From an actinobacterium SCGC AAA044-N04 (lineage in GTDB: Bacteria; Actinomycetota; Actinomycetes; Nanopelagicales; Nanopelagicaceae): a stretch of DNA of 53,955 nt. The position numbers and the translations under genes are program-made. Each line of letters opens with the position of its first letter. Position 1 is the first letter of the stretch. Location: assembly GCA_000378885.1 (NCBI GenBank), contig KB900461.1:331765-385719 (forward strand), in the 5' to 3' direction. The notes below the pieces were generated by a model. That model did not search any database. It was not told the origin of the DNA and was given only the letters and a program-made list of their open reading frames with translations. This document shows, one piece after another, positions 53,954 through 53,955 of the stretch.

Positions 53954-53955
53954 CT
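53861..53955 (-). repeat. 95-bp inverted repeat, right copy at the window end
   Basis: This is the reverse complement of 49732-49826 with no mismatch that I could find. The window ends exactly with this copy. Ending a contig in a copy of a sequence already used elsewhere, at a length that equals a plausible assembler k-mer, points to an assembly-graph branch rather than a genomic repeat. Confidence 0.97.

Noticed and set aside
49732-53955. Invertible DNA switch between 95-bp inverted repeats
   Set aside because: No recombinase is nearby, both repeat copies are one mtrB segment, two essential genes would be broken, and the window ends exactly at the repeat edge; an assembly chimera explains all of this.

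Overview
The window looks like the chromosome of a genome-streamlined, low-GC actinobacterium, most likely the freshwater acI lineage ('Ca. Nanopelagicales', Planktophila/Nanopelagicus-like). The evidence is actinobacterial marker families (WhiB, MtrA/MtrB, DUF3117, DUF3499, DUF5719, acyl-CoA carboxylase epsilon subunit, MshB), gene order recalling the M. tuberculosis dapD-htrA-tatB-mrp and whiB2-manB-sahH-mtrAB-secA1 regions, A/T-rich codon use and extreme compaction. This placement is inference from gene content; no search was run. There is no tRNA, rRNA, CRISPR array, IS element or phage gene, and no gene-free stretch above 300 bp (the longest is about 130 bp, before whiB).

Layout. 1-14 kb: nucleoside catabolism. 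A 3' gene tail, adenosine deaminase and a cytochrome P450 run forward; ribokinase and a nucleoside hydrolase are divergent. A nine-gene reverse operon (13943 down to 4197) then joins acyl-CoA carboxylase (pccB, epsilon subunit, biotin subunit) and Maf to purine nucleoside phosphorylase, a phosphopentomutase-like enzyme, deoxyribose-phosphate aldolase and a split ALDH16-like aldehyde dehydrogenase. 14-16.7 kb: birA, purK, purE and a CoA-binding protein. 16.7-23 kb: cell-envelope genes (ugd, LCP ligase, glycosyltransferase, Wzm/Wzt-type exporter, SpoIID-like protein). 23-30 kb: dapD, LOG-like protein, SRPBCC protein, stand-alone sigma region 4, DUF3117, leucyl aminopeptidase, O-methyltransferase, HtrA, TatB, Mrp. 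30-36.9 kb: EamA, PHP, MarC, DEAD-box helicase, TetR, MoeZ-like protein, MshB, DUF6113-like protein. 36.9-41 kb: a CysS variant, a 66-aa SH3-like remnant, ferredoxin, DapC, mannose-1-phosphate guanylyltransferase. 41-49.7 kb: WhiB, a large glycosyltransferase, DUF5719, DUF3499, phosphomannomutase, SahH, MtrA, MtrB.

The right end is chimeric. A 95-bp inverted repeat (49732-49826 and 53861-53955) splits mtrB and truncates secA. Reverse-complementing 49732-53955 restores an intact mtrB followed by comF and secA. I read this as an amplification/assembly artefact, not biology.

Two genome-wide habits stand out. Fifteen starts lie 6-7 nt downstream of a TANNNT -10 hexamer (leaderless geometry), and two divergent pairs share one 7-bp symmetric -10 in an 18-bp gap. 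All six convergent gene pairs overlap at their 3' ends by 4-28 nt, so none has room for an intrinsic terminator.
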